From Pseudooceanicola atlanticus (GTDB taxonomy: Bacteria; Pseudomonadota; Alphaproteobacteria; Rhodobacterales; Rhodobacteraceae): 64,000 nucleotides of DNA. The DNA is taken from assembly GCF_000768315.1 (NCBI RefSeq), contig NZ_AQQX01000002.1, positions 558,001 through 622,000 of the forward strand. Reading direction: 5' to 3'. Positions 34,728 through 42,823 of the stretch are shown in pieces; the stretch's first letter is position 1, and each line of letters opens with the position of its first letter. A program made the translations under genes and the position numbers. The notes below the pieces were generated by a model. That model made no database searches, had not been told where the DNA came from, and worked only from the letters and a program-made list of their open reading frames with translations.

Positions 34728-36203
34728 TTACCGGAAGAGCGAGAGCAGGGATTGCGGCGCCTGGTTGGCGATGGACATCGCCTGAACCGCCAGCTGCTGC
34801 TGAACCTGCAGAGCCTGCAGACGTGCCGAGGTTTCTTCCATGTTGGCGTCAACCAGCGACCCGATGCCGGACTTCAGGCTATCAGTCAGCTTGCCGATGA
34901 ACTCCGACTGGGTCTCGATACGGCCCTGGACGGAACCGAATGCAGCAGCGGAGTCGATCGCGGTATCGATGTAGGTCTCGATATTCTGAAGCGCTGCAGC
35001 AGCACCTTCATCGGTCGTGACATCGATATCGTCGAGGCCGGCCAGACCACCGGTTGCCGTACCGTCGGCCGCACCGGTCACCGCGAAGGCGAGCGTGGTG
35101 CTGTTGTTGTCCACCTGCAGGACGAACTGACCCGAATCGTTGGTGGTCACCGCGGTCGAGATATCGGACAGGCCGGCACCATCGATTGCCGTTTTCAGAC
35201 CGTTTGCAACGTCTTCGAAGGTCTCGCCTTTGCCGGCGACGTAATCGAAGTCCTGCGACCCGATCGTGACACGATAGCCATCGCCTTCATTCACGCCAGC
35301 GGTCGCGCTGAAGGTCACGGTTTCGGCACGCGCTTCGAGGGCTGCGTCACCGCCATAAGCGCCCGTGGTCGAACCGGTCGACGAGAAGGCAAGTGCGGTG
35401 TCTTCGAACGCGACGGTCGAACTCAGCGTGATCGCGGCACCTGCCACGGTCGCGGTGATACCTTCGATACCGGCCGCGTTGATCGCAGCGGTCAGACCGG
35501 CGGACGCGTCGTTCAGCGTGGTGGAGTCGGCGGTATAAGCAACAGTCGTATCGCCAATCTCAAGGCGCAGAACGTCACCGATGCTCTGAGCCGTGGACAG
35601 AGTCAGGGTTTCGGTGATCGCGGTATTGACCGCGGCAGCGGCAGAGGCTGTCGCGTTCGCTGCCAGCGAGGTGCCGGTCGAGTTGTAGGAGCCGGCATCA
35701 TAGGACAGATCCTGGCGTTCGACCGCGATGGAGCTGGACGACACCGAGCCGTCGTTTGCACGGTCGAGCGAGGACAGAACCTCAACGTCTTCCGTGCCTT
35801 GCAGCAGGTTGAGGCCATTGAACTGGGCCGCCGTCACGACGCTTTCGATCTGGTCGGTCAGCGCGTCGATATCGGTCTGCAGCTTGTTGCGATCAACGTT
35901 GCCTTCATTGGCAGAGATGATCTTGCCTTTCATCTCCTGCAGCAGATCGGTCACAGTCTCGGAAGCGTTCCGCGCAACAGCGACGGTCGACTCGCCGAGA
36001 GACAGGCTTTCAGAGATTGCCTTGAAACCTTTGACGTCGGATTCCATGACTTTGGAAATCGCCCAGACGGCAGAGTTGTCCTTGGCGCTGGAGACCCGTT
36101 TGCCGGTCGAAATCTGGCTTTGGGTTTCGGTCATCGACTTGTTGACCGATTTCAGGGTTTGCAGCGCAACCATTGCGCTGTTGTTCGTCAGAATGCTGGA
36201 CAT
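34728..36203 (-). CDS. fliC: Flagellin
   Basis: A 491-residue filament protein. The N-terminal D0/D1 region is canonical (SSILTNNSAMVALQTLKSVNKSMTETQSQISTGKRVSSAKDNSA) and so is the C-terminal one (SRLQALQVQQQLAVQAMSIANQAPQSLLSLFR). The central region of about 230 residues (150-400) is Ala/Thr/Ser-rich and contains two flagellin_IN-like beta modules (LRLEIGDTTVAYTADSTTLND and YRVTIGSQDFDYVAGKGETFED). It is longer than the minimal roseobacter flagellins of about 280 residues because of this insert, which is the surface-exposed part. RBS AAAGGAAG. Confidence 0.93.
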   Translation of the reverse strand: MSSILTNNSAMVALQTLKSVNKSMTETQSQISTGKRVSSAKDNSAVWAISKVMESDVKGFKAISESLSLGESTVAVARNASETVTDLLQEMKGKIISANEGNVDRNKLQTDIDALTDQIESVVTAAQFNGLNLLQGTEDVEVLSSLDRANDGSVSSSSIAVERQDLSYDAGSYNSTGTSLAANATASAAAAVNTAITETLTLSTAQSIGDVLRLEIGDTTVAYTADSTTLNDASAGLTAAINAAGIEGITATVAGAAITLSSTVAFEDTALAFSSTGSTTGAYGGDAALEARAETVTFSATAGVNEGDGYRVTIGSQDFDYVAGKGETFEDVANGLKTAIDGAGLSDISTAVTTNDSGQFVLQVDNNSTTLAFAVTGAADGTATGGLAGLDDIDVTTDEGAAAALQNIETYIDTAIDSAAAFGSVQGRIETQSEFIGKLTDSLKSGIGSLVDANMEETSARLQALQVQQQLAVQAMSIANQAPQSLLSLFR

Positions 36204-36223
36204 GCATTACTTCCTTTGGTCTG

Positions 36224-36238
36224 GGGCGCTTTGCGCCC
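36224..36238 (-). promoter_or_regulatory. Hairpin in the flagellin mRNA leader
   Basis: GGGCGC-TTT-GCGCCC (6-bp stem, 3-base loop) lies about six bases 5' of the flagellin AAAGGAAG site in the mRNA. Placement next to the ribosome-binding site and cis to flbT makes it a candidate FlbT/FlaF recognition element. Further up, at 36362-36376 on this strand, TTAG-N7-TTAG resembles a weak CtrA site; no other promoter element was found in 36204-36415. Confidence 0.45.
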
Positions 36239-36415
36239 GTTGCACATCCCGCCCCGAGCCGGAGCGGTTGAATACGTCGTTCTGACCTGTGCAGTTGTCG
36301 GGCACTCACCCGGTCGCCGCGCCATCCGATCTGGATGCCCGACCAACATCGACCTAAGAAGCTAATGGATCACTAAATCGACCTGCCTCCTTTCGCTGCA
36401 TTTTATGAAAAACCT

Positions 36416-36772
36416 TCACGCCCGACGTTCGACCTTCGATGTCACTGCAGACGGCAGGGACGTTTTCAATCCGCGCTCATCGTATGTTTCCAAGGACTTG
36501 CTGAGCTTTCGCAACGTCGCGAAGCGGTTGGCCACGTGGCGAATTCCCTGCAGCGCATTGTCCAGAAGCTCCTGATTTCTCAGCGCTTTAGTCTGAAGAT
36601 TCTCCAGTTGGGCGCTGTCCGGGCCCTGTAAGTCGTTCAACTGTTCCAGCAAGATGGTTTTCTGATCGACGAGCCCCGGAATTTCCGAAAATTCTCCGGA
36701 CATCAGGACTTCACGCTCCCGATCCAGGATCTGATCGAAAAGATTTGCGATATTCTGATTTTCATTCGTCAT
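36416..36772 (-). CDS. flgN: FlgN-like flagellar chaperone
   Basis: A 118-residue, helical, acidic protein (IANLFDQILDREREVLMSGEFSEIPGLVDQKTILLEQLNDLQG...). The layout, a helix carrying the LL-E-E-R-E-L-L pattern followed by QKTILLEQL, fits FlgN, the chaperone of hook-filament junction proteins FlgK and FlgL. Similarity is by pattern, not strong motif. Its start overlaps the flgJ-like gene by 11 bases. DNA here is notably AT-richer than the window average. Confidence 0.65.
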   Translation of the reverse strand: MTNENQNIANLFDQILDREREVLMSGEFSEIPGLVDQKTILLEQLNDLQGPDSAQLENLQTKALRNQELLDNALQGIRHVANRFATLRKLSKSLETYDERGLKTSLPSAVTSKVERRA

Positions 36773-37046
36773 TCTGACGCTCCTTCAGAGAGTTGAACAA
36801 AGCTTCGCCCAGGGACAAACCGCCCGCAGCGGTCAGCTCCCTCGCATATTCGTCCCGCAGGAAGGAGGCGAACTGTCCTTCGCCTGCACCACCGCCGAAC
36901 AAGGATGGCGTCTCGGCGACACCTGCGGACTTCAACATTTCAGAAAGAAATGTCGCCTCAAGCTGATCCGCCACAGCCTTGAGTTTCTTGTCCGCACTGC
37001 TCTGCGGCTGGCGGTACGTCGAGGCAGAGATCCCGGAAGTTTCCAT
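36762..37046 (-). CDS. flgJ: Rod-binding protein (FlgJ N-terminal domain only)
   Basis: A 94-residue protein with the FlgJ rod-binding core: LKAVADQLEATFLSEMLKSAGVAET and GEGQFASFLRDEYARELTAAGGLSLGEALFNSL. The C-terminal muramidase domain of enterobacterial FlgJ is absent, as is usual in alphaproteobacteria, so a separate peptidoglycan hydrolase is needed. I use the ATG at 37046 (METSG); a TTG five codons earlier is possible. Divergent from fliK over 112 AT-rich bases. Confidence 0.75.
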   Translation of the reverse strand: METSGISASTYRQPQSSADKKLKAVADQLEATFLSEMLKSAGVAETPSLFGGGAGEGQFASFLRDEYARELTAAGGLSLGEALFNSLKERQNDE

Positions 37047-37158
37047 TTTGTTTACATCCAATTCTCATCAGTTTTGCCGATCATGCCCCTCAAGCGGTAA
37101 AGGATCGGTAACCAAAACCAGCGAAAAGAGAACAAAGGAAGAAATCCCGAGTACAAAA

Positions 37159-40100
37159 ATGAAGACCAAAGCGCTGAAAATACTGTCGTTGGCCCAGTTG
37201 ACGTCGACTGCCGTGGACAAGTCCAAGAAAGCGGACAAACCGAAGATCGACTTTGGCGCGATCGTCAAAAGCATGGCCAAGGATGGAAGTGGATCAGACG
37301 TCGACAACAAGACGCAAGTTGGAAAGTCCGATAAGGTCGTAAAAGCAAGTCCCGAGCATTCGGAAAATCATGAAGTCGCAGAAGACATCTATCTTCCGGA
37401 ACAGCGAGATACGCAAGTCTTGATACGGGAATACCGCAAGACCACAAAAAAATTTGCCGACAATAGTCCTGCGACTTCAATCGAACCAGAACTTTCTCTC
37501 AATGGATTCGACCGAGAAGACGCGAAAGTCCTTAATCCTGACAACAAAGCACCTGAAGACGATCGGGAACCGGTCAGCCCCGGAAGCCCAAATAAGACCG
37601 TTAGTTCGGATAGAGAATTATTGCGCAAATCGCCGCTAGCGGATAGCGCCAGAAATGAAGAGTTTTATCCAAGCGGACCACAGTCGCAATTTCCACTTGA
37701 AAATACTCGTGCATTGAAACCCTCAGGAAAAGTCGCCGATTACTTGGAAGCACGAGCGTCCGGCGAAAAAACGAAGCGGCCGGAAACTGCGCCTTCTAAT
37801 TCATCATTGCCCGCCAAAAACGATGAATCCATAGAAACGGCAGAAAAAGGCAAGTTGCCGCCCGACGACATCGAAAATTCAAAGGAACGCCAACGCCCCT
37901 TCCTGGACAAGGCGGATCTGAGAGCGAATGAGTATGTCAGAAGAAACGATGATGATCTTCCGAAGAAGAAGACCAATCTGACCAACTCATTAACTGTTGA
38001 CCCTCGTTCTCGCGACGCGATCTCTAGAGCTGAACCGAAAGTAAAGTTCCCGGAACAAGCCAAAATCCGTTCGTCCGTCACGACGAAAATCTCCACGCCC
38101 GCACCCGTTGAAACCGGAATTAACAGCTATGCGCCCGATCAGGTGTCAAAAGTTCTCAGGCAAAATCCTGTGACCAACGTCACGGCGCACACAGAGACCC
38201 CGCGCGACAAGGCGCCTGAAACAGTTGATGGTTTTTTGGTTTCGAAACAAAGAACCAATGCAGCGGTTGAGCGGCAAGCGAATGAGCGTGCACAGCCTAA
38301 CAAGAAACTTGGAACTGATCAGCTCGCGCCTCAAGAAGCCGGGACGGAGACACGACCAGGTGACATCAAGCCGACTGTTGGCGACGCAAAGAGCAGTCAT
38401 ATTCAAGAAAAGAAATCATCTACAGAACGGGACACGAGTGTGGTTCGATTTGTGACCGCGCACACTAGCGGGCAAGAAAACGAAACGTTGATCCCAGCCA
38501 CATCTGAGAGTTCGAGCACGCCCAAGCTATTGGCACCTCTTTCTTCCGCTCGCAAAACCGCACCAATTTTCACCTCCGAACAATTTTCGCATTCCATAAA
38601 TGCGCAGCATGATGATGAGCAGACTCCGGAGGGCAACAATATGCTTGCAAATGGCGCCAAAGAGACAGGCAAATCCCACGGCTGGGAGCATACTGCAACG
38701 TCCAGCCCTGTGATTTCAGGAATAAAGGAAACATCTGAAAGAATAATCGGCATTCAAAATTTTGAAGTCGTGCGCCGGAAGGAGCAGAGTGATATTAATA
38801 TTGCCAAAAGCAGTGAGACGGCACTGAAGCCCCAAATTATAGAAATAGAAATTACTCAAAATCGGAGCACTCGTCACTTAGATAATATTGAAAATCCCAA
38901 GACCGACGCGGAAAATTCGAAAAATATGTCACGTCAACTGTCGCGAAAAGCAGGAACTACCCCTATTAATGAAAAGAGTATTGCTCGACTGTCAGACCCT
39001 GCACGTGACCGTCAAGACCTTATCGTTGGCGGCGATGGCGTGGGTGTTTCAAAACTCCATGAAGCAGAAATCCAAGCCCCAAGACTGGATAGCAAAGGAA
39101 ATAGCCGGGTCGAAGCGGAACAGCCTCAGCGGACCCCAAAGAAATCCGAAAACGTAATAAATCAATCAACTATAAGCAGGAATCACAACGCAATTTCTGA
39201 CCGAAGCGCGACGGCTGCGACCGTAGAAGATACGATACAGACACAGGGAAATCGCAAAATTCGCACACATATCTTGTCTGGTATGCGCCGAGATTTGAAA
39301 GACTCACACGATTTTCTTGGAGCTGGGTCACGCAAAAACGAGGAACAAAGTTCGTTTCGTTTGGACCGCGCCGGAAGCGGTCTGAAAGAAAAAAACATTC
39401 CAACTCCGCCGGCAGAATTGGACGGAATAACTCAGGCAAGTATTCGTGTCACCGCGAACCGATTGCCGAAAGTGGATGGGTCCCCTATGCAATTGCCAGA
39501 CCACGGGCTGTTGAAGAACGACAGTTTGCGAGCAGTCGTCCGTGCAGAAGACTCACCGACTTCGTACACCGGGAAGACGGAACGTCCTCCCCAGCCACAA
39601 GTATATTCCGAACGCATGACTCCTAAAGAAGCCTCGTCCCTTCCTTCCTTGGCCTCGGGCGATAGGAAGGCCGGTGACGCGGGGGTGCGTGTTGGCCAAA
39701 CCGCGACAGTCGGTTCCTATGACACGACTGAATCCAAACTGGTTATCGATCCGCCGTCGCAGGACAGGATGCGAACCAGGCCTGTTGCGGATCTCAAGCA
39801 TCCGGAGACTGGGAATGGTCAACCTGAGAGAACTCGAAGGATTTTGGAGGCGCGACGACCGCCGAACCTCGGCTTTTCGTTGGGAACATCCGACGGGCGC
39901 GAAGTCGGATTTCCCATCCCAAAGACGTCCGTGCCAATAAATTCGAGTGCTGCCAAAGTGCCAGAGTCGCACCATTCGTGGGTGCCAAGGGCACAAAGTG
40001 CGTCTGCAGAATGGGCGCAAGGAGCACGTTTTGCATCTGTGAATGACATCGAATTTTCCGACGGTGTGGTGAAAGAACCGTACCCGGTGCCGAAAGAATC

Positions 40101-40899
40101 CAATCAGCCACTCGAGGTCAAACCAGGCCATCGCGACGTTCTTAATACAGCGCCGCCAATGGCTGTGAAGAAGGAACCGCTTGCAGAAATCGACGTCAGT
40201 TTGGTTCGGAACGAACCTGTCGATGAGCGGGTATCAGGTGACCAATTTCCAACCCTTACGGACGGACAGGTTTCTTCGCGTCAGCGCGGAGCAACGAATC
40301 AGGGGCCGGAACTCAGGACAGAATCAATGGGACCTAGCGCCTTGGCCTCACCGCCGGCAGGTCTGACAAGCTTGGCCACCGATGCGGAACGGCCGATGTT
40401 GGATGAAGGGGACATCATTGGTGCAGGCGGCGCCATACCGCAGGCTGATGTTTCAACCGGGAGTCACCGGCATCAAATGGCCCCGCTCGCGCAGGCCAGA
40501 ACGGTGAACACCGTGATTGATCGGCTGAAACCGGTGAAGGACGGCGCGATGGAGGTGGAACTGCATCCGGCTGAGTTGGGTCGGGTGCGCCTCCACGTGC
40601 AAACAACCGATAACGTGGTGTCTCTTGTGATTTCTGCCGATAGACCGGAAATCCAGGATCTTTTCCGCAGGCATGTCAGCGCATTAACCGAGTTTTATGA
40701 AGATATGGGCTACGACCGGGTCGACGTGGCTTTTGCCGGTGGCCAGGGGCCGGGATCCGGCCAGAGTGACAAAGATGGCGCGGGGACGTCCGGCGGCGCG
40801 ACCGGGATGGAGATATCATCACGGGACGTGGCGGAGGACGACGTCGAAGCATATGTTGCTGGAATGGTTCAGGATTCCGGCGTCGATCTGAGATTGTGA
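37159..40899 (+). CDS. fliK: Flagellar hook-length control protein FliK, very large and AT-rich
   Basis: A 1246-residue product. Only the last 130 residues are conserved: a Flg_hook (FliK C-terminal) domain with MEVELHPAELGRVRLHVQTTDNVVSLVISADRPEIQDLFRRHVSALTEFYEDMGYDRVDV, which switches export specificity. The preceding 1100 residues are charged, Lys/Glu/Ser/Thr/Asn-rich, without hydrophobic core, and should be disordered; this is the expected ruler part but far longer than the roughly 400-residue Salmonella FliK. It starts MKTKALKILSLAQLTSTAVDKSKKAD. Base composition differs sharply from the neighbours: 23 of 60 bases are G+C at 38881-38940 against 37 of 60 at 40561-40620. RBS is weak. Confidence 0.85.
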   Translation: MKTKALKILSLAQLTSTAVDKSKKADKPKIDFGAIVKSMAKDGSGSDVDNKTQVGKSDKVVKASPEHSENHEVAEDIYLPEQRDTQVLIREYRKTTKKFADNSPATSIEPELSLNGFDREDAKVLNPDNKAPEDDREPVSPGSPNKTVSSDRELLRKSPLADSARNEEFYPSGPQSQFPLENTRALKPSGKVADYLEARASGEKTKRPETAPSNSSLPAKNDESIETAEKGKLPPDDIENSKERQRPFLDKADLRANEYVRRNDDDLPKKKTNLTNSLTVDPRSRDAISRAEPKVKFPEQAKIRSSVTTKISTPAPVETGINSYAPDQVSKVLRQNPVTNVTAHTETPRDKAPETVDGFLVSKQRTNAAVERQANERAQPNKKLGTDQLAPQEAGTETRPGDIKPTVGDAKSSHIQEKKSSTERDTSVVRFVTAHTSGQENETLIPATSESSSTPKLLAPLSSARKTAPIFTSEQFSHSINAQHDDEQTPEGNNMLANGAKETGKSHGWEHTATSSPVISGIKETSERIIGIQNFEVVRRKEQSDINIAKSSETALKPQIIEIEITQNRSTRHLDNIENPKTDAENSKNMSRQLSRKAGTTPINEKSIARLSDPARDRQDLIVGGDGVGVSKLHEAEIQAPRLDSKGNSRVEAEQPQRTPKKSENVINQSTISRNHNAISDRSATAATVEDTIQTQGNRKIRTHILSGMRRDLKDSHDFLGAGSRKNEEQSSFRLDRAGSGLKEKNIPTPPAELDGITQASIRVTANRLPKVDGSPMQLPDHGLLKNDSLRAVVRAEDSPTSYTGKTERPPQPQVYSERMTPKEASSLPSLASGDRKAGDAGVRVGQTATVGSYDTTESKLVIDPPSQDRMRTRPVADLKHPETGNGQPERTRRILEARRPPNLGFSLGTSDGREVGFPIPKTSVPINSSAAKVPESHHSWVPRAQSASAEWAQGARFASVNDIEFSDGVVKEPYPVPKESNQPLEVKPGHRDVLNTAPPMAVKKEPLAEIDVSLVRNEPVDERVSGDQFPTLTDGQVSSRQRGATNQGPELRTESMGPSALASPPAGLTSLATDAERPMLDEGDIIGAGGAIPQADVSTGSHRHQMAPLAQARTVNTVIDRLKPVKDGAMEVELHPAELGRVRLHVQTTDNVVSLVISADRPEIQDLFRRHVSALTEFYEDMGYDRVDVAFAGGQGPGSGQSDKDGAGTSGGATGMEISSRDVAEDDVEAYVAGMVQDSGVDLRL

Positions 40900-40908
40900 G
40901 GTTGGATC

Positions 40909-41583
40909 ATGGAAGTAGCGAGCACAAGCGCCGGCAACACGCCGACCAAACCGCCTCAGGTGAAGCCAAAGGCGGTGATCAGCAGCGATTTCGAGACGTT
41001 TCTCAAGATGTTATCGACCCAGTTGCAGAACCAGGACCCTTTGAACCCGGTGGATTCAGCGGATTACGCTGTGCAGTTGGCGACGTTCTCTTCGGTGGAG
41101 CAGCAGGTGCTGACGAACAACCACCTGGAAGAACTGACAGCATCGTTCCAGACCTCCGGTATGGCGGACCTTGCCGGGTGGGTCGGAATGCAGGCGAAGA
41201 GCATGTCGGATGCGAGTTTCAGCGGCGCCCCCGTGACGTTGGCTCCGATCGTGCCGACGGTCGCGGATCGTGCGGTTCTTATTGGCAAGGATTCCAACGG
41301 CCAGGTCGTCTTGCGGGAGGATATCCCCCTGAATGCAAAGACTTACGAATGGGACGGCAAGAACGGCTCGGGCCAAACCGTACCGAACGGTGTCTATAGT
41401 TTCGAACTGGAGTCGAGCGCGAATGGCGAGATTCTGACGACCGAAACCGTCGCCTCCTACAACCGTGTGGTTGAGGCGCGGCGGGTTGGGCAGGAAGTGC
41501 AACTGGTGCTTGCCGGCGGCCAGGTTGTAAATGCGAACGAGGTCTACGGCTTGCGGGCGCCGGACGCGACGGCCGCGAACTGA
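40909..41583 (+). CDS. flgD: Flagellar hook cap / scaffold protein FlgD
   Basis: A 224-residue hook assembly protein. The N-terminal export and capping region SSDFETFLKMLSTQLQNQDPLNPVDSADYAVQLATFSSVEQQVL is diagnostic; the rest is the FlgD Ig-like/Tudor domain (NGQVVLREDIPLNAKTYEWDGKNGSGQTVPNGVYSFEL). It follows fliK by nine bases (RBS AGGTTGGA) and works with it: FlgD caps the growing hook and FliK measures it. Confidence 0.92.
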   Translation: MEVASTSAGNTPTKPPQVKPKAVISSDFETFLKMLSTQLQNQDPLNPVDSADYAVQLATFSSVEQQVLTNNHLEELTASFQTSGMADLAGWVGMQAKSMSDASFSGAPVTLAPIVPTVADRAVLIGKDSNGQVVLREDIPLNAKTYEWDGKNGSGQTVPNGVYSFELESSANGEILTTETVASYNRVVEARRVGQEVQLVLAGGQVVNANEVYGLRAPDATAAN

Positions 41584-41619
41584 GGATCGCCTAGGCCGCG
41601 TAACCCGCTGATTCCCCGT

Positions 41620-41674
41620 GTCGGTATTACGTCGGTGTGACGTCGGTATCGCGTCGGTGCGAGATCGGTATCCT
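41620..41674. repeat. Five 11-bp tandem repeats downstream of flgD
   Basis: Head-to-tail units GTCGGTATTAC, GTCGGTGTGAC, GTCGGTATCGC, GTCGGTGCGAG and ATCGGTATCCT, with GTCGCC starting a decayed sixth. Consensus GTCGGTATNAC, the reverse complement of the mutY repeat at 7780-7812. It lies between flgD and the RNA methyltransferase gene, 36-91 bases before the latter's ATG. Confidence 0.9.
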
Positions 41675-41710
41675 GTCGCCTTGGCGCCGGAATGGCGCTA
41701 AGGGACGGAT

Positions 41711-42823
41711 ATGACCTCTGAGCGATTTGACATCTTCCTCGTCTGTGCGCCGGGTCTCGAACCGGTATTGCGGGACGAGGCGCGAGAGCTGGGCTTCACC
41801 GACGCAGCGGCCCAGCCGGGCGGCGTGACCGTAACAGGCAGTTGGGCAGATATGCGGCGGGCCAACCTGATGCTTCGGGGTGCGACCCGCGTCGTCATCC
41901 GGATCGGCGGGTTCCGCGCATTTCACCTGGCGCAGCTGGACAAGCGGGCGCGCAAGTTTCCCTGGGCGGAGTTCTTGCGCCCCGATGTTCCGGTGACCGT
42001 GGAGGCGACCTGCAAGGCATCGAAGATCTATCATGACCGCGCGGCGGCCCAGCGAATCGAACGGGCGATTCACGAGGAATTGGGGGCCGAGATCTCGAAA
42101 TCCGCGTCGGTGCGGGTGATGGCCCGGATCGAAGACAACCTGGTGACCTTCAGCCTCGATACGACCGGCGAGAGCCTGCACAAGCGCGGCCACAAGGAGG
42201 CCGTGGGCAAGGCGCCGATGCGGGAAACGCTGGCGGCGCTGTTCCTGCGGCGCTGCGGCTATACCGGGGCGGAGCCGCTGCTGGACCCAATGTGCGGGTC
42301 GGGCACCTTCCCGATCGAAGCCGCGGAGATCGCCCTGGGCCTCGCCCCCGGACGCAGCCGCAGCTTTGCCTTTGAACATCTGGCGGGGTTCGACGCGGAC
42401 CTTTGGGCCAGCGAACGCGCCGCGATCAGCCCCCGGACGACGAACCTGACCTTCCACGGATCGGACCGCGATGCCGGCGCAATCAAGATGGCGACCGCCA
42501 ATGCCGAACGCGCCGGCGTCGCCGGGATCACCCGGTTCGAGCAGAAGCCGATCAGCGACATCACCCCGCCTGAGGGGCCGCCGGGGCTGGTCATGATCAA
42601 CCCGCCCTATGGTGGTCGGATCGGCAATCGCAAATTGCTGTTCAGCCTTCACAAGAGTATGGGCGACGTGCTGATGGAGCGTTTCCGTGGCTGGCGGGTC
42701 GGCATCATTACCGACGATGGCGGGCTGGCCAAGGCGACCAACCTGCCCTTCCTGCCGCAGGAGGCGCCGGTGGCCCATGGCGGGCTGAAGGTGAAGCTGT
42801 ACCGGACCGATCCGCTGGGTTAG
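41711..42823 (+). CDS. THUMP-domain class I SAM-dependent RNA methyltransferase
   Basis: A 370-residue RNA methyltransferase. Residues 45-155 form a THUMP domain with the ferredoxin-like lead-in (RFDIFLVCAPGLEPVLRDEARELGF), and the C-terminal methyltransferase has LLDPMCGSGTFPIEAAEIA (SAM loop, about 190-208) and MINPPYGGRIGN (catalytic NPPY, about 290). This is the RlmL/YpsC (COG0116) group, which makes m2G in 23S rRNA; the exact target is not determinable. The 3' end overlaps the convergent ggt-like gene by four bases. Confidence 0.88.
   Translation: MTSERFDIFLVCAPGLEPVLRDEARELGFTDAAAQPGGVTVTGSWADMRRANLMLRGATRVVIRIGGFRAFHLAQLDKRARKFPWAEFLRPDVPVTVEATCKASKIYHDRAAAQRIERAIHEELGAEISKSASVRVMARIEDNLVTFSLDTTGESLHKRGHKEAVGKAPMRETLAALFLRRCGYTGAEPLLDPMCGSGTFPIEAAEIALGLAPGRSRSFAFEHLAGFDADLWASERAAISPRTTNLTFHGSDRDAGAIKMATANAERAGVAGITRFEQKPISDITPPEGPPGLVMINPPYGGRIGNRKLLFSLHKSMGDVLMERFRGWRVGIITDDGGLAKATNLPFLPQEAPVAHGGLKVKLYRTDPLG

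Noticed and set aside
36204-36415. Sigma-54 or sigma-28 promoter for flagellin
   Set aside because: No TGGCAC-N5-TTGC or clear sigma-28 match; a TTAG-N7-TTAG pair is only a weak CtrA resemblance.
41620-41674. CRISPR array
   Set aside because: Units are 11 bp and directly adjacent without spacers, and no cas genes are present.
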